Source: Devosia sediminis
GTDB lineage: Bacteria > Pseudomonadota > Alphaproteobacteria > Rhizobiales > Devosiaceae
Reading direction: 5' to 3'
Length of the DNA stretch: 64,000 nt
Assembly: GCF_016411825.1 (NCBI RefSeq)
Contig: NZ_JAEKMH010000001.1
Coordinates: 930,001 to 994,000, forward strand
Shown here: one piece after another, positions 45,612-55,355 of the stretch
How the letters are laid out: every line of letters starts with the position of its first letter
Position numbering within the stretch: the first letter of the stretch is position 1
The notes under the pieces: generated by a model
Seen by the model: only the letters and a program-made list of their open reading frames with translations
What the model was told of the DNA's origin: nothing
The model's database searches: none
Made by a program: the position numbers and the translations under genes

Positions 45612-46147
45612 ATGCCCCTGCATTCCGACAAACTTTTTGTTCTCTCCGGCGCTCCGGGCGCAGGCAAGACGACGCCGCTCGCGGCATCCGGGTGGGCAGG
45701 GAAGCGGCGCGTGCCGTGATCCAGGTGCAGACGGCCATTGATGGGCCGGCGCTGCAATGGCGGGACCCGGCGCGATTTGCGGAACTGATGCTGGACCGGG
45801 ATATCCAGACCCACGAGATGCTGGCGGCGACGGGGGAGGTGGCGCTGTGCGATCGCGGCCTTCCGGACCTGATCGCCTATGGTCGCATCATGAACCTCGC
45901 CGAAACCGCCCATTTCGAGCGAGCCGCCCGGCTCTACCGCTACAATGCCACGGTGTTCCTCGCGCCGCCGTGGCGCGAAATCCATGTCGAGGATGCCGAG
46001 CGCATCGAGGGCTGGGAGCATGCGCAGCGGATCTATCCGGGGCTGCGTGACGCCTATGTGGAAATGGGCTATCGCGTGGTGGAACTGCCCAAGGCGCCGG
46101 TGGACCAGCGCCTGGCCTTTGTGATGGACGCCATATCGCATGCCTGA
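45612..46147 (+). pseudogene. AAA_28-type ATPase, apparent frameshift
   Basis: The frame starting at ATG 45612 (AAGGACGAACC upstream) gives MPLHSDKLFVLSGAPGAGKTT, a Walker A motif, then goes off into GWAGKRRVP and stops at 45717-45719. The matching remainder is in another frame from about 45680: RGIRVGREAARAVIQVQTAI onwards, with LCDRGLPDLIAYGR and a complete C-terminus to 46147. Together these make an AAA_28/nucleoside-kinase-like ATPase, so one base, or a short stretch, appears lost just after the P-loop. The alternative is a sequencing error. It overlaps the next gene by 8 bases. Confidence 0.75.
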
Positions 46148-46604
46148 CCCGCAAATCTTCGTCGATGCCGATGCCTGCCCGGTCAAGGAGGAGGCGAAGA
46201 AGGTGGCCGAGCGGTTGGGCCTTGTCATCACCTTTGTCAGCAATGGCGGGGTGCGGCCGTCGCGCGATCCGATGGTGCGGGTTGTGGTTGTGCCGGCCGG
46301 GGCCGATGCGGCGGATGACTGGATCGTCGACCAGGCGGCGGCGAATGACATCGTTCTCACCGCTGACATTCCGCTGGCGAGCCGATCCATTGACAAGGGC
46401 TGCCATGTGCTGGGCTTTACCGGGAAACTCTTCACGACGGCATCGATCGGCATGGCGCTGGCCATGCGCGATCTCAAGCAGCACCTGCGCGAGACCGGCG
46501 AGATCCAGGGCTACAACCCTGGCTTCCGGCCAGCGGACCGATCGGCTTTCCTGAGCGCCCTAGACACCCTCGGGCGGAAGGCTAAAGCATTGGCCGGTAA
46601 GTAG
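46140..46604 (+). CDS. DUF188 (YaiI/YqxD) family protein
   Basis: A 154-residue protein of the UPF0178 family, a PIN-like fold. The N-terminal IFVDADACPVKEEAKKVA contains the conserved acidic pocket (Asp-Ala-Asp-Ala-Cys). The next blocks are VVVPAGADAADDWIVDQAA, DIVLTADIPLASRSIDKG and GYNPGFRPADRSAFL. No activity has been firmly assigned; nuclease-like function is plausible. ATG 46140 overlaps the broken ATPase end, which suggests the two were once coupled. Confidence 0.9.
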   Translation: MPDPQIFVDADACPVKEEAKKVAERLGLVITFVSNGGVRPSRDPMVRVVVVPAGADAADDWIVDQAAANDIVLTADIPLASRSIDKGCHVLGFTGKLFTTASIGMALAMRDLKQHLRETGEIQGYNPGFRPADRSAFLSALDTLGRKAKALAGK

Positions 46605-46684
46605 TTCTTAAGAGTTTCCAAGGGGAATATTAACCATAATCGCAAATTGTGAGTGGGCGTTGATTTGGCGTCAGGGGTGCTCAC

Positions 46685-47566
46685 TTGCGGTTGTTGCGTA
46701 CGCTATTTGCAGTGGGCCTCGTCACGGCCGGGCTGGCCGGTTGTGCCAAGCCGATCCGTCACACGGACACTGTCGCCGGCTTGTCTCCGCGGGCGGACAA
46801 TGTGGTGACAGCCAGCATGGCGCAGACCCCGTCGGCGCGGCTCGATCAATCCATGCCCAACCGCATCCTGTCGTCGACAAACCTGGCTGGGCGTACGCTG
46901 GAAGTCGCATCGACGGCGGACATCATCCTCCGCCCGGGCGAAGTCATCCTGACCTTTGACGATGGCCCGCGGCCGGGCAAGACCCCCGCTATTCTCGATA
47001 CGCTGGATCGCTATGGGGTGCGGGCGACGTTCCTGATGCTCGGCTCGGCTGCAAAGGCCCACCCGCTGCTCGCCCAGGAGGTCGCGCAGCGCGGCCACAC
47101 GGTGGGCAGCCATACCTATGACCATACCGATCTCGGCAACCTGTCGCGGCAGGCGGCCCTCAACGAAATCGCGCGGGGCGAAGCCGCCGTCGCCGATGCG
47201 CTGGCCAACGAACAGTTATCGCCTTTCTTCCGCTTTCCCTATCTGTCACAGACCGGTTACCTGAGGACCACACTGCTGCAGGGCGACATGGTGGTGCTCG
47301 ATGTCGATATCGACAGCAAGGACTATTACAAGGACAGCATCGAGGTGATCACTGCGCGCACGCTCGACCGGCTGGAAGCGCGGGGCAGCGGCATCATTCT
47401 CTTTCACGACATTCACCAGCGCACGGTCGACATGCTGCCCGGCTTCCTTGCCGAGCTCGACGCGCGTGGGTACTCGGTGGTGCGTCTCGTACCGAAGTCG
47501 CCCGGTGTTTTCGGCCGCAGCGTGATCACGGCCGAGACCGGCCTGCCGGGATCAGTCGAACAGTAG
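46685..47566 (+). CDS. Polysaccharide deacetylase lipoprotein
   Basis: A 293-residue NodB-homology enzyme. The N-terminus is a lipobox signal (VGLVTAGLAGCAK, Cys20 acylated). The deacetylase motifs are ILTFDDGPRPGKT (metal Asp), GSHTYDHTDLG (metal His) and RFPYLSQTG (motif 3). The last motif is IILFHDIHQRT. It removes acetyl groups from extracytoplasmic glycans, possibly peptidoglycan or exopolysaccharide. The start is TTG 46685 with AGGGGTG. The 3' end overlaps the convergent oxidase gene by 15 bases. Confidence 0.9.
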   Translation: MRLLRTLFAVGLVTAGLAGCAKPIRHTDTVAGLSPRADNVVTASMAQTPSARLDQSMPNRILSSTNLAGRTLEVASTADIILRPGEVILTFDDGPRPGKTPAILDTLDRYGVRATFLMLGSAAKAHPLLAQEVAQRGHTVGSHTYDHTDLGNLSRQAALNEIARGEAAVADALANEQLSPFFRFPYLSQTGYLRTTLLQGDMVVLDVDIDSKDYYKDSIEVITARTLDRLEARGSGIILFHDIHQRTVDMLPGFLAELDARGYSVVRLVPKSPGVFGRSVITAETGLPGSVEQ

Positions 47567-48802
47567 TTTCGTAACGAAGTCGTTGCGGAATTTCCCTGCC
47601 GGATCGAGGCGGTCGGCCAGGTCGCGGAAGGCGTCCATCTGCTTGTAGTGCGGCCGGATGCCGGACGGGGGCAGGGTGAAGACCTTGGCCCAGTGCGGGC
47701 GCGGGTTGAATGGCGCCAGCGCGGCTTCGACGACTTTTACCGCGGCAATGGTCGCGTCCCATTCGGGCTTCCAGGTGAAGTGAAAGCCGACCGTGTCCCC
47801 ACCGTAAGCCGAGCTCAGCCAGAGCTTATCCGCGGCTACGGTGCGAACTTCAGAAATCATCAGGGCGGACGAGAACTGGTCCTGCACCCTGAAAAGCGCT
47901 GCGATGGCGGCTGGGGCATCGGCGCGCGCGACGAACAATTCCGACTGCAACTCGGCACCGGCCGAGGCCGTGTTGCCGATGGAAAAATGGAAGAGCCGTT
48001 CGTGCCAGGGCCCGGCAACGCCCATCTGTCCGGTGCAGACAGTGCCGTCGAGACCCGGAATGGGGTGGCAGGGGCCGGTTGCAGCTGTGGCGCCCAGGAT
48101 GTCCTCGACCGGATCGTCGCCGCCGGCAAGGGCCTTGACCCAGACCTGGTCGACCGCCTCGCCCTGCCAGCGGGTGAAGAGGCTGACGCTGTAGGCGCGG
48201 CTCATCACGGCGTCGAAATTGTCGATGAGGGCAGGGACGGGCAGGCCAAGATAGACATTCTGCCGGATGTCATAGTCGGGCAGCAGGTCAAGCGTGAGTT
48301 CGACCATGACGCCAAGGGCGCCGAGATTGACGACCGCGCCATCAAAGTCAGTGTCGCCGCGCCGCAGCGTCAGAAGCTCGCCGCTGCCGGTGACGAAGGC
48401 AATGGCGCTGACGGCGGCGGACAGATTCTGATTGGCATCGCCCGACCCGTGGGTGGCCGTGGCGACGGCGCCCGCGAGGGTGATGCTGGGCAGCGAAGCC
48501 ACGTTGCCCAGAGCAAAGCCGGCGGCATGCAACACGGGCGCGACATCGGCATAGGTTGCTCCGCCATCGACGGTGACCGTGCCTGCTGCGGCATCGATGT
48601 CGATCCGGCGCGGCAGGTGCGCCAGCGAGATCAGGGTCTCGTCGGTATCGGCTATGCGGTTGAACGAATGCCCGGAGCCGAGAACGCGCACCTTGCGGGC
48701 GGCACGAACGAGGTCCTGGACCTCGGCGACAGATCGGGGGCGCGCCAGCGACCGGGCCGCGAAGGTGATGTTTCCGGCCCAGTTGCGCAGCGTTTCGGTC
48801 AT
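47552..48802 (-). CDS. FAD-binding alditol/lactone oxidase family protein
   Basis: A 416-residue protein of the L-gulonolactone/alditol oxidase family. The N-terminal PCMH FAD domain has RSVAEVQDLVRAARKVRVLGSG and GHSFNRIADTDETLI; GSGHSFN includes the His position to which FAD is covalently bound in relatives. LPSITLAGAVATATHGSG is the second FAD block. The C-terminal ALO domain includes HWAKVFTL and LDPAGKFRNDFV. It likely oxidises a sugar alcohol or lactone with O2. Its start overlaps the preceding gene's stop by 4 bases, in an operon led by rlmB. Confidence 0.88.
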   Translation of the reverse strand: MTETLRNWAGNITFAARSLARPRSVAEVQDLVRAARKVRVLGSGHSFNRIADTDETLISLAHLPRRIDIDAAAGTVTVDGGATYADVAPVLHAAGFALGNVASLPSITLAGAVATATHGSGDANQNLSAAVSAIAFVTGSGELLTLRRGDTDFDGAVVNLGALGVMVELTLDLLPDYDIRQNVYLGLPVPALIDNFDAVMSRAYSVSLFTRWQGEAVDQVWVKALAGGDDPVEDILGATAATGPCHPIPGLDGTVCTGQMGVAGPWHERLFHFSIGNTASAGAELQSELFVARADAPAAIAALFRVQDQFSSALMISEVRTVAADKLWLSSAYGGDTVGFHFTWKPEWDATIAAVKVVEAALAPFNPRPHWAKVFTLPPSGIRPHYKQMDAFRDLADRLDPAGKFRNDFVTKLLFD

Positions 48803-49191
48803 TCTTCCTCGTCGTCCTCGACGTCGGTCAGGTAAACGGAAATCTCGATGTCGATACCGTATCCGGCAATAGCGGCAACGGCATGAGCGGGCAGGCGAGC
48901 CGACATCGCCTCGCCCTCATGCGGATAATCGAAGGCGATGTCGAGCACGGCCTTGCCGATGCGGCGGTCGTCCAGCATGGCGGCAAGGGCCGGGCCCGAG
49001 CGCTCCGCCAGATCGAGGACGGCGCGCACGGGATTGTCCACCGGCACGTCGACCTGCGCATAGAAACTGTTGTCGGCATCTTCCGGCTCGTAGCGGACAC
49101 TGAGCTGCTTCAGCGCAACATCGAGATCGGCTTGTGGGACGGTTACGCCGGCGAGGCGCAGCGCCATGGCGAAGGGCTCGAACGTGCTCAT
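48799..49191 (-). CDS. DUF4279-like protein
   Basis: A 130-residue acidic protein. The N-terminal FAMALRLAGVTVPQADLDVAL, the middle LDLAERSGPALAAMLDDRRIGKAVLD and the C-terminal LPAHAVAAIAGYGIDIEISVYL resemble DUF4279 proteins; the last part is the strongest. No function is known. It overlaps both neighbours by 4 bases each (ATGA), so translation in the rlmB operon is coupled. Confidence 0.6.
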   Translation of the reverse strand: MSTFEPFAMALRLAGVTVPQADLDVALKQLSVRYEPEDADNSFYAQVDVPVDNPVRAVLDLAERSGPALAAMLDDRRIGKAVLDIAFDYPHEGEAMSARLPAHAVAAIAGYGIDIEISVYLTDVEDDEEE

Positions 49192-49946
49192 GCGGTGCGT
49201 CCGGCGGTGGCCGCGAACAGGGCGATGGCCGCGGCATTGGAGACGTTGAGTGACTTGATCGGGCCGGGCATGTCTAGGCGCACCATCTCGTCACAGAGTT
49301 CGCGGGTGCGCTGGCGCAGACCCTTGCCCTCGGCGCCCATGACCACGGCCATGGGGCGCGCATCGGTGCGTGGACGAAGCGGCGCTTCGGCCTCGGAGTC
49401 GAAGCCCAGGACCAGGAGACCGCGCTGCTTGAGCTTTTCCAGCGTGTCACCGAGGTTGCGGACCTCGATCATCGGCACAAGGTCAAGCGCGCCGGAGGCG
49501 GCCTTGGCCATGACGCCGGTTTCGCGCGGCGAGTGGCGGGCTGTAGTGATGACGGCATCGGCGCCAAAGGCGCAGGCAGTGCGCAGAATGGCGCCGACAT
49601 TGTGCGGATCGGTCAACTGGTCGAGCACGACGACCAGCTTGAGATCCTTGATGTCGTCGAGCCCGAAGCGGCTGACCGGATCGACCTCGAGGGCCGCGCC
49701 CTGATGGACGGCTTCGCCGCCCAGAAGGCGGTCGAGTTCCTTGGGATTGGTCTCGGTGACCTTGACCTTACCGAATTCGGCGCCGGTTTCCTTGAGCCGG
49801 TTGAGGGCATTGGGGGTGACCAGCAGCTCCTTCTTGAGGCGCTGAGGATTGTCCAGCGCGGCGCGCACGGTGTGCAGGCCATAAAGATAGACCGGACCGG
49901 TATCGGGATCGTATTTGGGCTTGGGCGGAAACTTGTTGCGGCTCAT
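49188..49946 (-). CDS. rlmB: 23S rRNA (guanosine-2'-O)-methyltransferase
   Basis: A 252-residue SpoU (TrmH) methyltransferase. The N-terminal substrate-binding domain holds LYGLHTVRAALDNPQRLKKE. The SPOUT catalytic domain has the three motifs LDQLTDPHNVGAILRTACAFGAD, VMGAEGKGLRQRTRELCD and IKSLNVSNAAAIAL, which form the trefoil knot and SAM site. It methylates G2251 of 23S rRNA by family assignment. The first 15 residues are a polar extension. It begins the operon that continues with the DUF4279-like and oxidase genes. Confidence 0.94.
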   Translation of the reverse strand: MSRNKFPPKPKYDPDTGPVYLYGLHTVRAALDNPQRLKKELLVTPNALNRLKETGAEFGKVKVTETNPKELDRLLGGEAVHQGAALEVDPVSRFGLDDIKDLKLVVVLDQLTDPHNVGAILRTACAFGADAVITTARHSPRETGVMAKAASGALDLVPMIEVRNLGDTLEKLKQRGLLVLGFDSEAEAPLRPRTDARPMAVVMGAEGKGLRQRTRELCDEMVRLDMPGPIKSLNVSNAAAIALFAATAGRTA

Positions 49947-49997
49947 GGCGGAGCGGTATCGGGTTTCCGATGTTTCCGCAAGGATAGCCCGATACGC

Positions 49998-50585
49998 TCA
50001 GTTGGCGAACGGGTCCTCATCGGGGCGCGCCTTCTTCTTCTTGCCGGCAAACGGGTCGGCTGCGGGCGCGGCAACCTGCTCTTCCTGGCAATCGAGCATG
50101 GCATTGGTGGCGCGGGCGCTGCCGGAGAGGCTGAGCTTGGCGATGGACTGGCCGTCGTAGAACAGCGTCACCGCATTCTTGCGCACGAACTCATCGAAGA
50201 ACTCGATGTCGGAGCCGAAGACATAGAGAAAATTGACGTCGCCACCCATGTTGACGCCGGTGGCGCCCGCCGTCCATTCCGGCTCGCGGTCGAATTGCAG
50301 GGCCACGTCGTATTCGCCACCATCTTCGATGGATGCCCAGCGGTCATTGCCGAACATGATGTACCAGCGATCGTCATCGGCCGACATGTCGAGGCCAATG
50401 CGCATTACGGTGCCATCGTCATATTCGTTGAGCGCGAAGCAGGAATTGTCGAGCGTCGGGTCAACGGCAATCAGCCAATCGCCGACCTGGCCCCAATCGG
50501 TCGTGTCTTGCGCGGCAACCGGGGCGGCCAGCAGGGCGGCAGCCATGGCCAGGCTCAAGGCTCGTGAGATTTTCTGTTTTGCCAT
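49998..50585 (-). CDS. Secreted protein of unknown function
   Basis: A 195-residue product. Signal peptide: a basic start (MAKQKISRALSLAM), hydrophobic core, AAPVAAQ. The mature part has WGQVGDWLIAVDPTLDNSCFAL, a beta-rich middle (WYIMFGNDRWASIEDGGEYDV), and a Cys near 167. It ends with a Lys-rich stretch (GKKKKARPDEDPFAN). I do not recognise the family; two Cys may pair in the periplasm. ATG 50585 is the likely start (ATG 50600 is in frame). Confidence 0.75.
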   Translation of the reverse strand: MAKQKISRALSLAMAAALLAAPVAAQDTTDWGQVGDWLIAVDPTLDNSCFALNEYDDGTVMRIGLDMSADDDRWYIMFGNDRWASIEDGGEYDVALQFDREPEWTAGATGVNMGGDVNFLYVFGSDIEFFDEFVRKNAVTLFYDGQSIAKLSLSGSARATNAMLDCQEEQVAAPAADPFAGKKKKARPDEDPFAN

Positions 50586-50733
50586 CGTTGCATCCCCCAA
50601 AGACCAATTCGCTCAAGTGGATATGAAGCAGACCGGAAGCGCGGAGTCGAGAGGGCAGTACCGGTGCTACGGGGGCCAAAAATGCACGAACCCGCAGATT
50701 TGATCGGGCAGGCGCCGCGATGTCGGGGCAGGG

Positions 50734-50818
50734 TGGTGGAGGGGACTGGATTCGAACCAGTGTAGCCTGAGGCGTCAGATTTACAGTCTGATGGATTTAA
50801 CCACTCTCCCACCCCTCC
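50734..50818 (-). tRNA. tRNA-Tyr (GTA)
   Basis: 85 bases with an encoded CCA. The acceptor stem GGAGGGG/CCCCTCC closes the ends, the anticodon loop reads CTGTAAA (GTA), the variable arm is long as in class II tRNAs, and the T arm has GGTTCGAATCC. Confidence 0.97.
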
Positions 50819-51017
50819 ACATTTCCGGGCAGGACACGAAGCGCTCTCGCGTTTCGTCGGGGCGGTTTATGGTGGGCTGTCGCAAAGGTGTCAACACCCT
50901 TGCGCTACTCTCCCGCAAGAAATTGGCCCGACAGGCTTATTGTGGAAAGCGCGGCACCCACACCCTTGCCAGCGCAGGCCGGTTCGCGCTAATCCCTGCC
51001 TTGGCCTTCAAGCCCTT

Positions 51018-51091
51018 GCGGGTATAGCTCAATGGTAGAGCAGCAGCCTTCCAAGCTGAATACGCGGGTTCGATTCCCGCTACCCGCTCCA
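51018..51091 (+). tRNA. tRNA-Gly (TCC)
   Basis: 74 bases including a 3' CCA. Acceptor GCGGGTA/TACCCGC, D arm GCTC-AATGGTA-GAGC, anticodon loop CTTCCAA (TCC), T arm CGGGTTCGATTCCCG. Confidence 0.97.
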
Positions 51092-51269
51092 AAACTCCCC
51101 TCATGAATATGCCCTGACCGTCCCGCTATGGCGGGACATCGCCGGCTTCTGGCTGCCGATATCGACCAAAGTATTGCTTTTGCGCAGACCGCTGCCCTGA
51201 TCTTTGGGGGAACAGATGGGCTTGCGGCGAAAAGTGCCGCCCTGGCATGGCCCGAGCGAGGAGAGAACA

Positions 51270-53531
51270 GTGTCTGACACACCCAGCCTGCGCGACGCCG
51301 CGCTGCATTTCCACGAATATCCGCGCCCCGGTAAGCTGGAGATCGTGGCCACCAAGCCGCTGGCCAATACGCGCGACCTGTCTCTGGCCTATTCGCCCGG
51401 CGTCGCCATTCCCTGCGAGGAAATCGCCGCCAATCCGGCCGATGCCTATAAATACACGTCCAAGGGAAACCTCGTGGCCGTGATCTCCAACGGCACGGCC
51501 GTGCTGGGCCTTGGCAATATCGGCGCGCTGGCTTCGAAGCCGGTGATGGAAGGCAAGGCGGTGTTGTTCAAGAAGTTCGCGGGCATCGATTCCATCGATC
51601 TCGAAATCAACGAGCAGGACCCCAAGCGCTTCATCGAGATCGTGGCGCCGCTCGAACCCAGCTTCGGCGGTATCAACCTCGAGGACATCAAGGCGCCCGA
51701 ATGCTTCGAAATCGAGGAAGCGCTGCGCGAGCGCATGAACATCCCGGTGTTCCATGACGACCAGCACGGCACGGCCATCATCGTGGCGGCGGCGGTCATC
51801 AATGCCATGCGGCTGGTGAAGAAGGATATCGGCCAGGTCAAGATCGTGACCTCGGGCGCCGGAGCGGCGGCCATTGCCTGCATGAACATGCTGATCGCGG
51901 TCGGTGCAAAGCGGGAAAACATCTGGATCGCCGACAGCAAGGGCCTCGTCACCAAGAAGCGCGACAACAGCGTCGATCGCTGGCGCGGCGCCTTTGCGCA
52001 AGATACGGACGCCACCGAACTGGCCGACGTGATGGCTGGCGCCGACATCTATGTCGGCCTCTCCAAAGCCGGGGCGCTGAAGCCGGAAATGATGCGGGAC
52101 ATGGCGGAGAACCCGCTGATCCTGGCGCTTTCCAACCCGATCCCGGAAATCATGCCGGAACTGGCCAAGGCCACGCGGGCGGACGCGCTGGTCTGCACCG
52201 GGCGGTCGGATTATGCCAACCAGGTCAACAATGTCCTCTGCTTCCCGTTCCTGTTCCGGGGTGCGCTCGATTGCGGCGCTACTATCATCAACGAGGAGAT
52301 GAAGGCGGCGGCGGCGCATGCCATTGCAAAGCTCGCGCATGAACCCGGCCTCGAGGCCACTGCGCATGGTGTGCCGGCGATCTTCGGGCCGGATTACCTG
52401 ATCCCCAATCCGTTCGACCAGCGCTTGATCCTGCGGATAGCCCCGGCTGTCGCCAAGGCGGCGATGGATTCGGGCGTTGCCAAGCGGCCGATCGAGGATT
52501 TCGACGCCTATCGCGACCAGTTGCGCCGCTTCGTCTTCCGTTCGGGCCTCGTGATGAAGCCGATGATCGAGCAGGCCCAGGCGACCGACAAGCGCATTGC
52601 CTTTGCCGACGGCGAGGACGAGCGCGTGCTGCGCGCCGCACAAGTGATCCTCGAGGACGGCATCGGCAAGCCGATCCTGATCGGGCGCCCGCTGGTGATT
52701 GAGAGCCGGCTCGAACGCTTCGGCCTCACCATCCGTCCGGGCAGGGATTTCGAGGTCATAAATCCGGAAGACGATCCGCGCTATCGCGATTACGTGGACG
52801 AGTTCCACGCGCTGGTGGGCCGCAAGGGCGTAACCCCCGATACCGCGCGTACCATCGTGCGCACCAATACCACGGTCATCGGGGCACTGGGCGTGCGGCG
52901 TGGCGATGCCGATGCGCTGATCTGCGGGCTGCAGGGCCGCTTCATCAAGCATGCCCGCGATATCCATTCGATCATCGGCGTGGCGCCGGGAGCGCAGCAG
53001 CTCTCGGCACTGTCAATGCTGATCCTCAATCGCGGCGTGTTCTTCCTGGCCGATACCTATGCCAATATCGACCCCAGCGAGGACGAGCTGGTTTCCATTG
53101 CGCTCCAGGCGCGGGACCACCTCAAGCGCTTCAATATCGACGCCAAGGCCGCGCTGCTGAGCTATTCCAACTTCGGCTCCCGCGATGGAGACACGTCGAT
53201 CAAAATGCGGGCCGTGTTCGAAAAGCTGCAGAGGCTGGCGCCGGATCTGGTGGTCGAGGGCGAAATGCAGGGCGACCTGGCGGTCAATGCCGAGCTGCGC
53301 GAGCGCTATATCCCCGACTCCGTGCTCAAGGGCGAAGCCAACCTGCTGATCTTCCCCAATCTCGAAGCTGCAAACCTGTCCATGACGCTGCTCAAGGAAC
53401 TCAACAACGGCCTTCATATCGGGCCGATCCTGATGGGTACGGCCAAGCCGGCGCATATTCTGGCGCCGACCGTCACCAGCCGTGGCATCGTCAACATGGC
53501 GGCAATCGCGGCCACCGAGGCGGCAGGGTAG
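51270..53531 (+). CDS. maeB: NADP-dependent malic enzyme with phosphotransacetylase domain
   Basis: A 753-residue fusion. Residues 1-430 are the malic enzyme: [23 protein letters not shown] [18 protein letters not shown], the metal and catalytic block [17 protein letters not shown] and [11 protein letters not shown] as the cofactor loop. Residues 440-753 are a phosphate acetyl/butyryl transferase-like domain ([18 protein letters not shown] to [15 protein letters not shown]). It decarboxylates malate to pyruvate; the C-terminal part is thought to regulate by acetyl-CoA. The start is GTG 51270, with GAGGAGAG before it. Confidence 0.95.
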   Translation: MSDTPSLRDAALHFHEYPRPGKLEIVATKPLANTRDLSLAYSPGVAIPCEEIAANPADAYKYTSKGNLVAVISNGTAVLGLGNIGALASKPVMEGKAVLFKKFAGIDSIDLEINEQDPKRFIEIVAPLEPSFGGINLEDIKAPECFEIEEALRERMNIPVFHDDQHGTAIIVAAAVINAMRLVKKDIGQVKIVTSGAGAAAIACMNMLIAVGAKRENIWIADSKGLVTKKRDNSVDRWRGAFAQDTDATELADVMAGADIYVGLSKAGALKPEMMRDMAENPLILALSNPIPEIMPELAKATRADALVCTGRSDYANQVNNVLCFPFLFRGALDCGATIINEEMKAAAAHAIAKLAHEPGLEATAHGVPAIFGPDYLIPNPFDQRLILRIAPAVAKAAMDSGVAKRPIEDFDAYRDQLRRFVFRSGLVMKPMIEQAQATDKRIAFADGEDERVLRAAQVILEDGIGKPILIGRPLVIESRLERFGLTIRPGRDFEVINPEDDPRYRDYVDEFHALVGRKGVTPDTARTIVRTNTTVIGALGVRRGDADALICGLQGRFIKHARDIHSIIGVAPGAQQLSALSMLILNRGVFFLADTYANIDPSEDELVSIALQARDHLKRFNIDAKAALLSYSNFGSRDGDTSIKMRAVFEKLQRLAPDLVVEGEMQGDLAVNAELRERYIPDSVLKGEANLLIFPNLEAANLSMTLLKELNNGLHIGPILMGTAKPAHILAPTVTSRGIVNMAAIAATEAAG

Positions 53532-53592
53532 GGCCGGAAGTGGGCGGAGCAGGAGGCGCGCCGTCCCCGGCCTTTGCCGACAGGTGTGCGCG

Positions 53593-54321
53593 CTAGACTG
53601 CCTGGCTTTCGTCGAGCAGCCGGATGCTTTCATAGAGTTTTGCCGCCGCTTCCGGGGTGCCGCTCTCGATGGCGGCGGTGAGGTCGATGAAACGACCGGC
53701 CAGGGCGGTGCGATAGGCCTCCGCACCCATGGTGCGGTCGCGGGTCAGAGCCAGGGCCAGGGTCAGTTCGATCACGCCGAGGATCGAACGGAGCAGCGGG
53801 TCGCGACCGCTCTCGGCGATGACGCCATGGACTTCGAGGCAGGCGAGCCCGAACTGCTCGATGCTGTCGCCGGCCGTTTCCATCTGGTGGCACCAGTATT
53901 TGAGCAGGCGCACGTGCTCGGCGGTGCGATGGCGGGTGGCCAGGGCAATCATCGGCGTTTCGAGCGCCGCCCGGACGCGAAAGAGGCTCTCGTAGAGGCC
54001 GGGATCGGGCGCGGCGTGGTAGTGCCAGGCCAGGACCTGCGGATCAAAGAAATTCCAGCGGCTCTTGGGCGAGACACGGGTGCCGACCTTGGGCCGCGCT
54101 TCCACGAGCCCCTTGGCCTCAAGCGTTTTCAGCGCCTCTCGCAGGACAGTGCGGGAGACGCCGTATTTTTCCATCATCACCGCGTCGCTGGCCAGCACCG
54201 AACCGATGGGAAATTCACCGGTAACAATGGCATGACCGATTTCGTTGATGACGAAATTGTGGAAGTTGCGTGCAGCGCGCCGCCCGGACAGTGAGCGGAT
54301 GAGGCCGCCGGTTTCTATCAT
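53593..54321 (-). CDS. FadR-type GntR family regulator
   Basis: A 242-residue regulator: an N-terminal winged helix (FPIGSVLASDAVMMEKYGVS to RTVLREALKTLEAKGLVEAR, with the GntR RTVLREAL helix) and a C-terminal FCD domain of helices with metal-ligand positions in ALETPMIALATRH and CLEVHGVIAESG. Such regulators sense sugar acids or other carboxylates. It lies just past the end of the galactofuranose-type importer genes and is the likely regulator of that operon. Confidence 0.9.
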   Translation of the reverse strand: MIETGGLIRSLSGRRAARNFHNFVINEIGHAIVTGEFPIGSVLASDAVMMEKYGVSRTVLREALKTLEAKGLVEARPKVGTRVSPKSRWNFFDPQVLAWHYHAAPDPGLYESLFRVRAALETPMIALATRHRTAEHVRLLKYWCHQMETAGDSIEQFGLACLEVHGVIAESGRDPLLRSILGVIELTLALALTRDRTMGAEAYRTALAGRFIDLTAAIESGTPEAAAKLYESIRLLDESQAV

Positions 54322-54386
54322 GGTGGCGCTTTCTCAGCGCACGGGGTGGGGCGACAAGCCGCCCACACCCTCCGTAGACCAGACAT

Positions 54387-55355
54387 CTAGGACGCTTTCT
54401 CTCCCTGTGCCGAGGCTGCGAAGATCAGCCGCTGCAGGACAATGAACAGGAACAAGAGCGCGCCGATGACGATCTTGGTCCACCAGCTCGACAGCGTCCC
54501 GTCGAAGATGATGTAGGTCTGCACCAGCCCGAGCAGCATGACGCCGATGAATGTGCCCAGGACAAAGCCGTAGCCGCCCGTCAGCAAGGTGCCGCCAATG
54601 ACCACGGCGCTGATGGCATCGAGCTCGACACCCACTGCGGCCAGTGGATAGCCGGCCGATGTATAGAGCGAGAAGACGATTCCCGCCAAGGCGGCCAAGA
54701 CCGAGGAGAGGGTGTAGACGGCGACGGTGGTGCGGGCCACGGGCACACCCATCAGCGAAGCCGAAACCGGATTGCCGCCCAGCGCATAGACATAAGAGCC
54801 GAACTTGGTGCGGTGTGCCACGAGCGCCCCGACGATGAAGACCGCGACCATGAGCAGGCCGATGAAACTGAGGCGTCCGCCGCCAGGCAGGCGGATGATG
54901 AGCTGGGAAATCCAGTCGTAGAATTCGTGATTGATGGGCACAGAATCCTGGGTGATGACCGAGGCGCCGCCGCGGGCGAGGAACATGCCGGCCAGAGTGA
55001 CAATGAAGGCGGGCACTTGCAGGTAGTGGATGGCGAGGCCCATGACGCCGCCGAAAATCGCGGCAATGGAAAGCGCCAGGGCGAAGGCCGTGAGCGGATG
55101 CCAGCCGGCCCAGGAAATGAGCACGGCCACCAGCACGCCGGTGAAGCCGATCACTGCGCCGACCGAGAGGTCGATGCCGCCCGAGAGGATGACGAAGGTC
55201 ATGCCGACGGCGGTGATGCCGAGAAATGCGTTGTCGGTCAGGAAGTTGCCCAGCACACGGGTGGAGAACATGGCCGGGAACTGCAAGACGGCCAGCGCAT
55301 AGGCGATGGCGAAGATGACCGCGGTGGCCAGGAGGGGACGCAGGCTGCGGCTCAT
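54387..55355 (-). CDS. yjfF: Galactofuranose-type ABC transporter permease YjfF
   Basis: A 322-residue BPD_transp_2 permease with about nine helices. Characteristic stretches are GITAVGMTFVILSGGIDLSV, KFGSYVYALGGNPVSASLMG and VIGGTLLTGGYGFVLGT. ATG 55355 has GGAGG upstream; it overlaps the ytfT stop (ATGA). It works as a heterodimer with YtfT, with YtfR as ATPase and YtfQ as binding protein. It is the last transporter gene before the FadR-type regulator. Confidence 0.93.
   Translation of the reverse strand: MSRSLRPLLATAVIFAIAYALAVLQFPAMFSTRVLGNFLTDNAFLGITAVGMTFVILSGGIDLSVGAVIGFTGVLVAVLISWAGWHPLTAFALALSIAAIFGGVMGLAIHYLQVPAFIVTLAGMFLARGGASVITQDSVPINHEFYDWISQLIIRLPGGGRLSFIGLLMVAVFIVGALVAHRTKFGSYVYALGGNPVSASLMGVPVARTTVAVYTLSSVLAALAGIVFSLYTSAGYPLAAVGVELDAISAVVIGGTLLTGGYGFVLGTFIGVMLLGLVQTYIIFDGTLSSWWTKIVIGALLFLFIVLQRLIFAASAQGEKAS

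Noticed and set aside
51126..52967. A 613-codon minus-strand frame opposite malic enzyme
   Set aside because: The malic enzyme frame has all catalytic motifs, and the opposite frame reads as shadow sequence.
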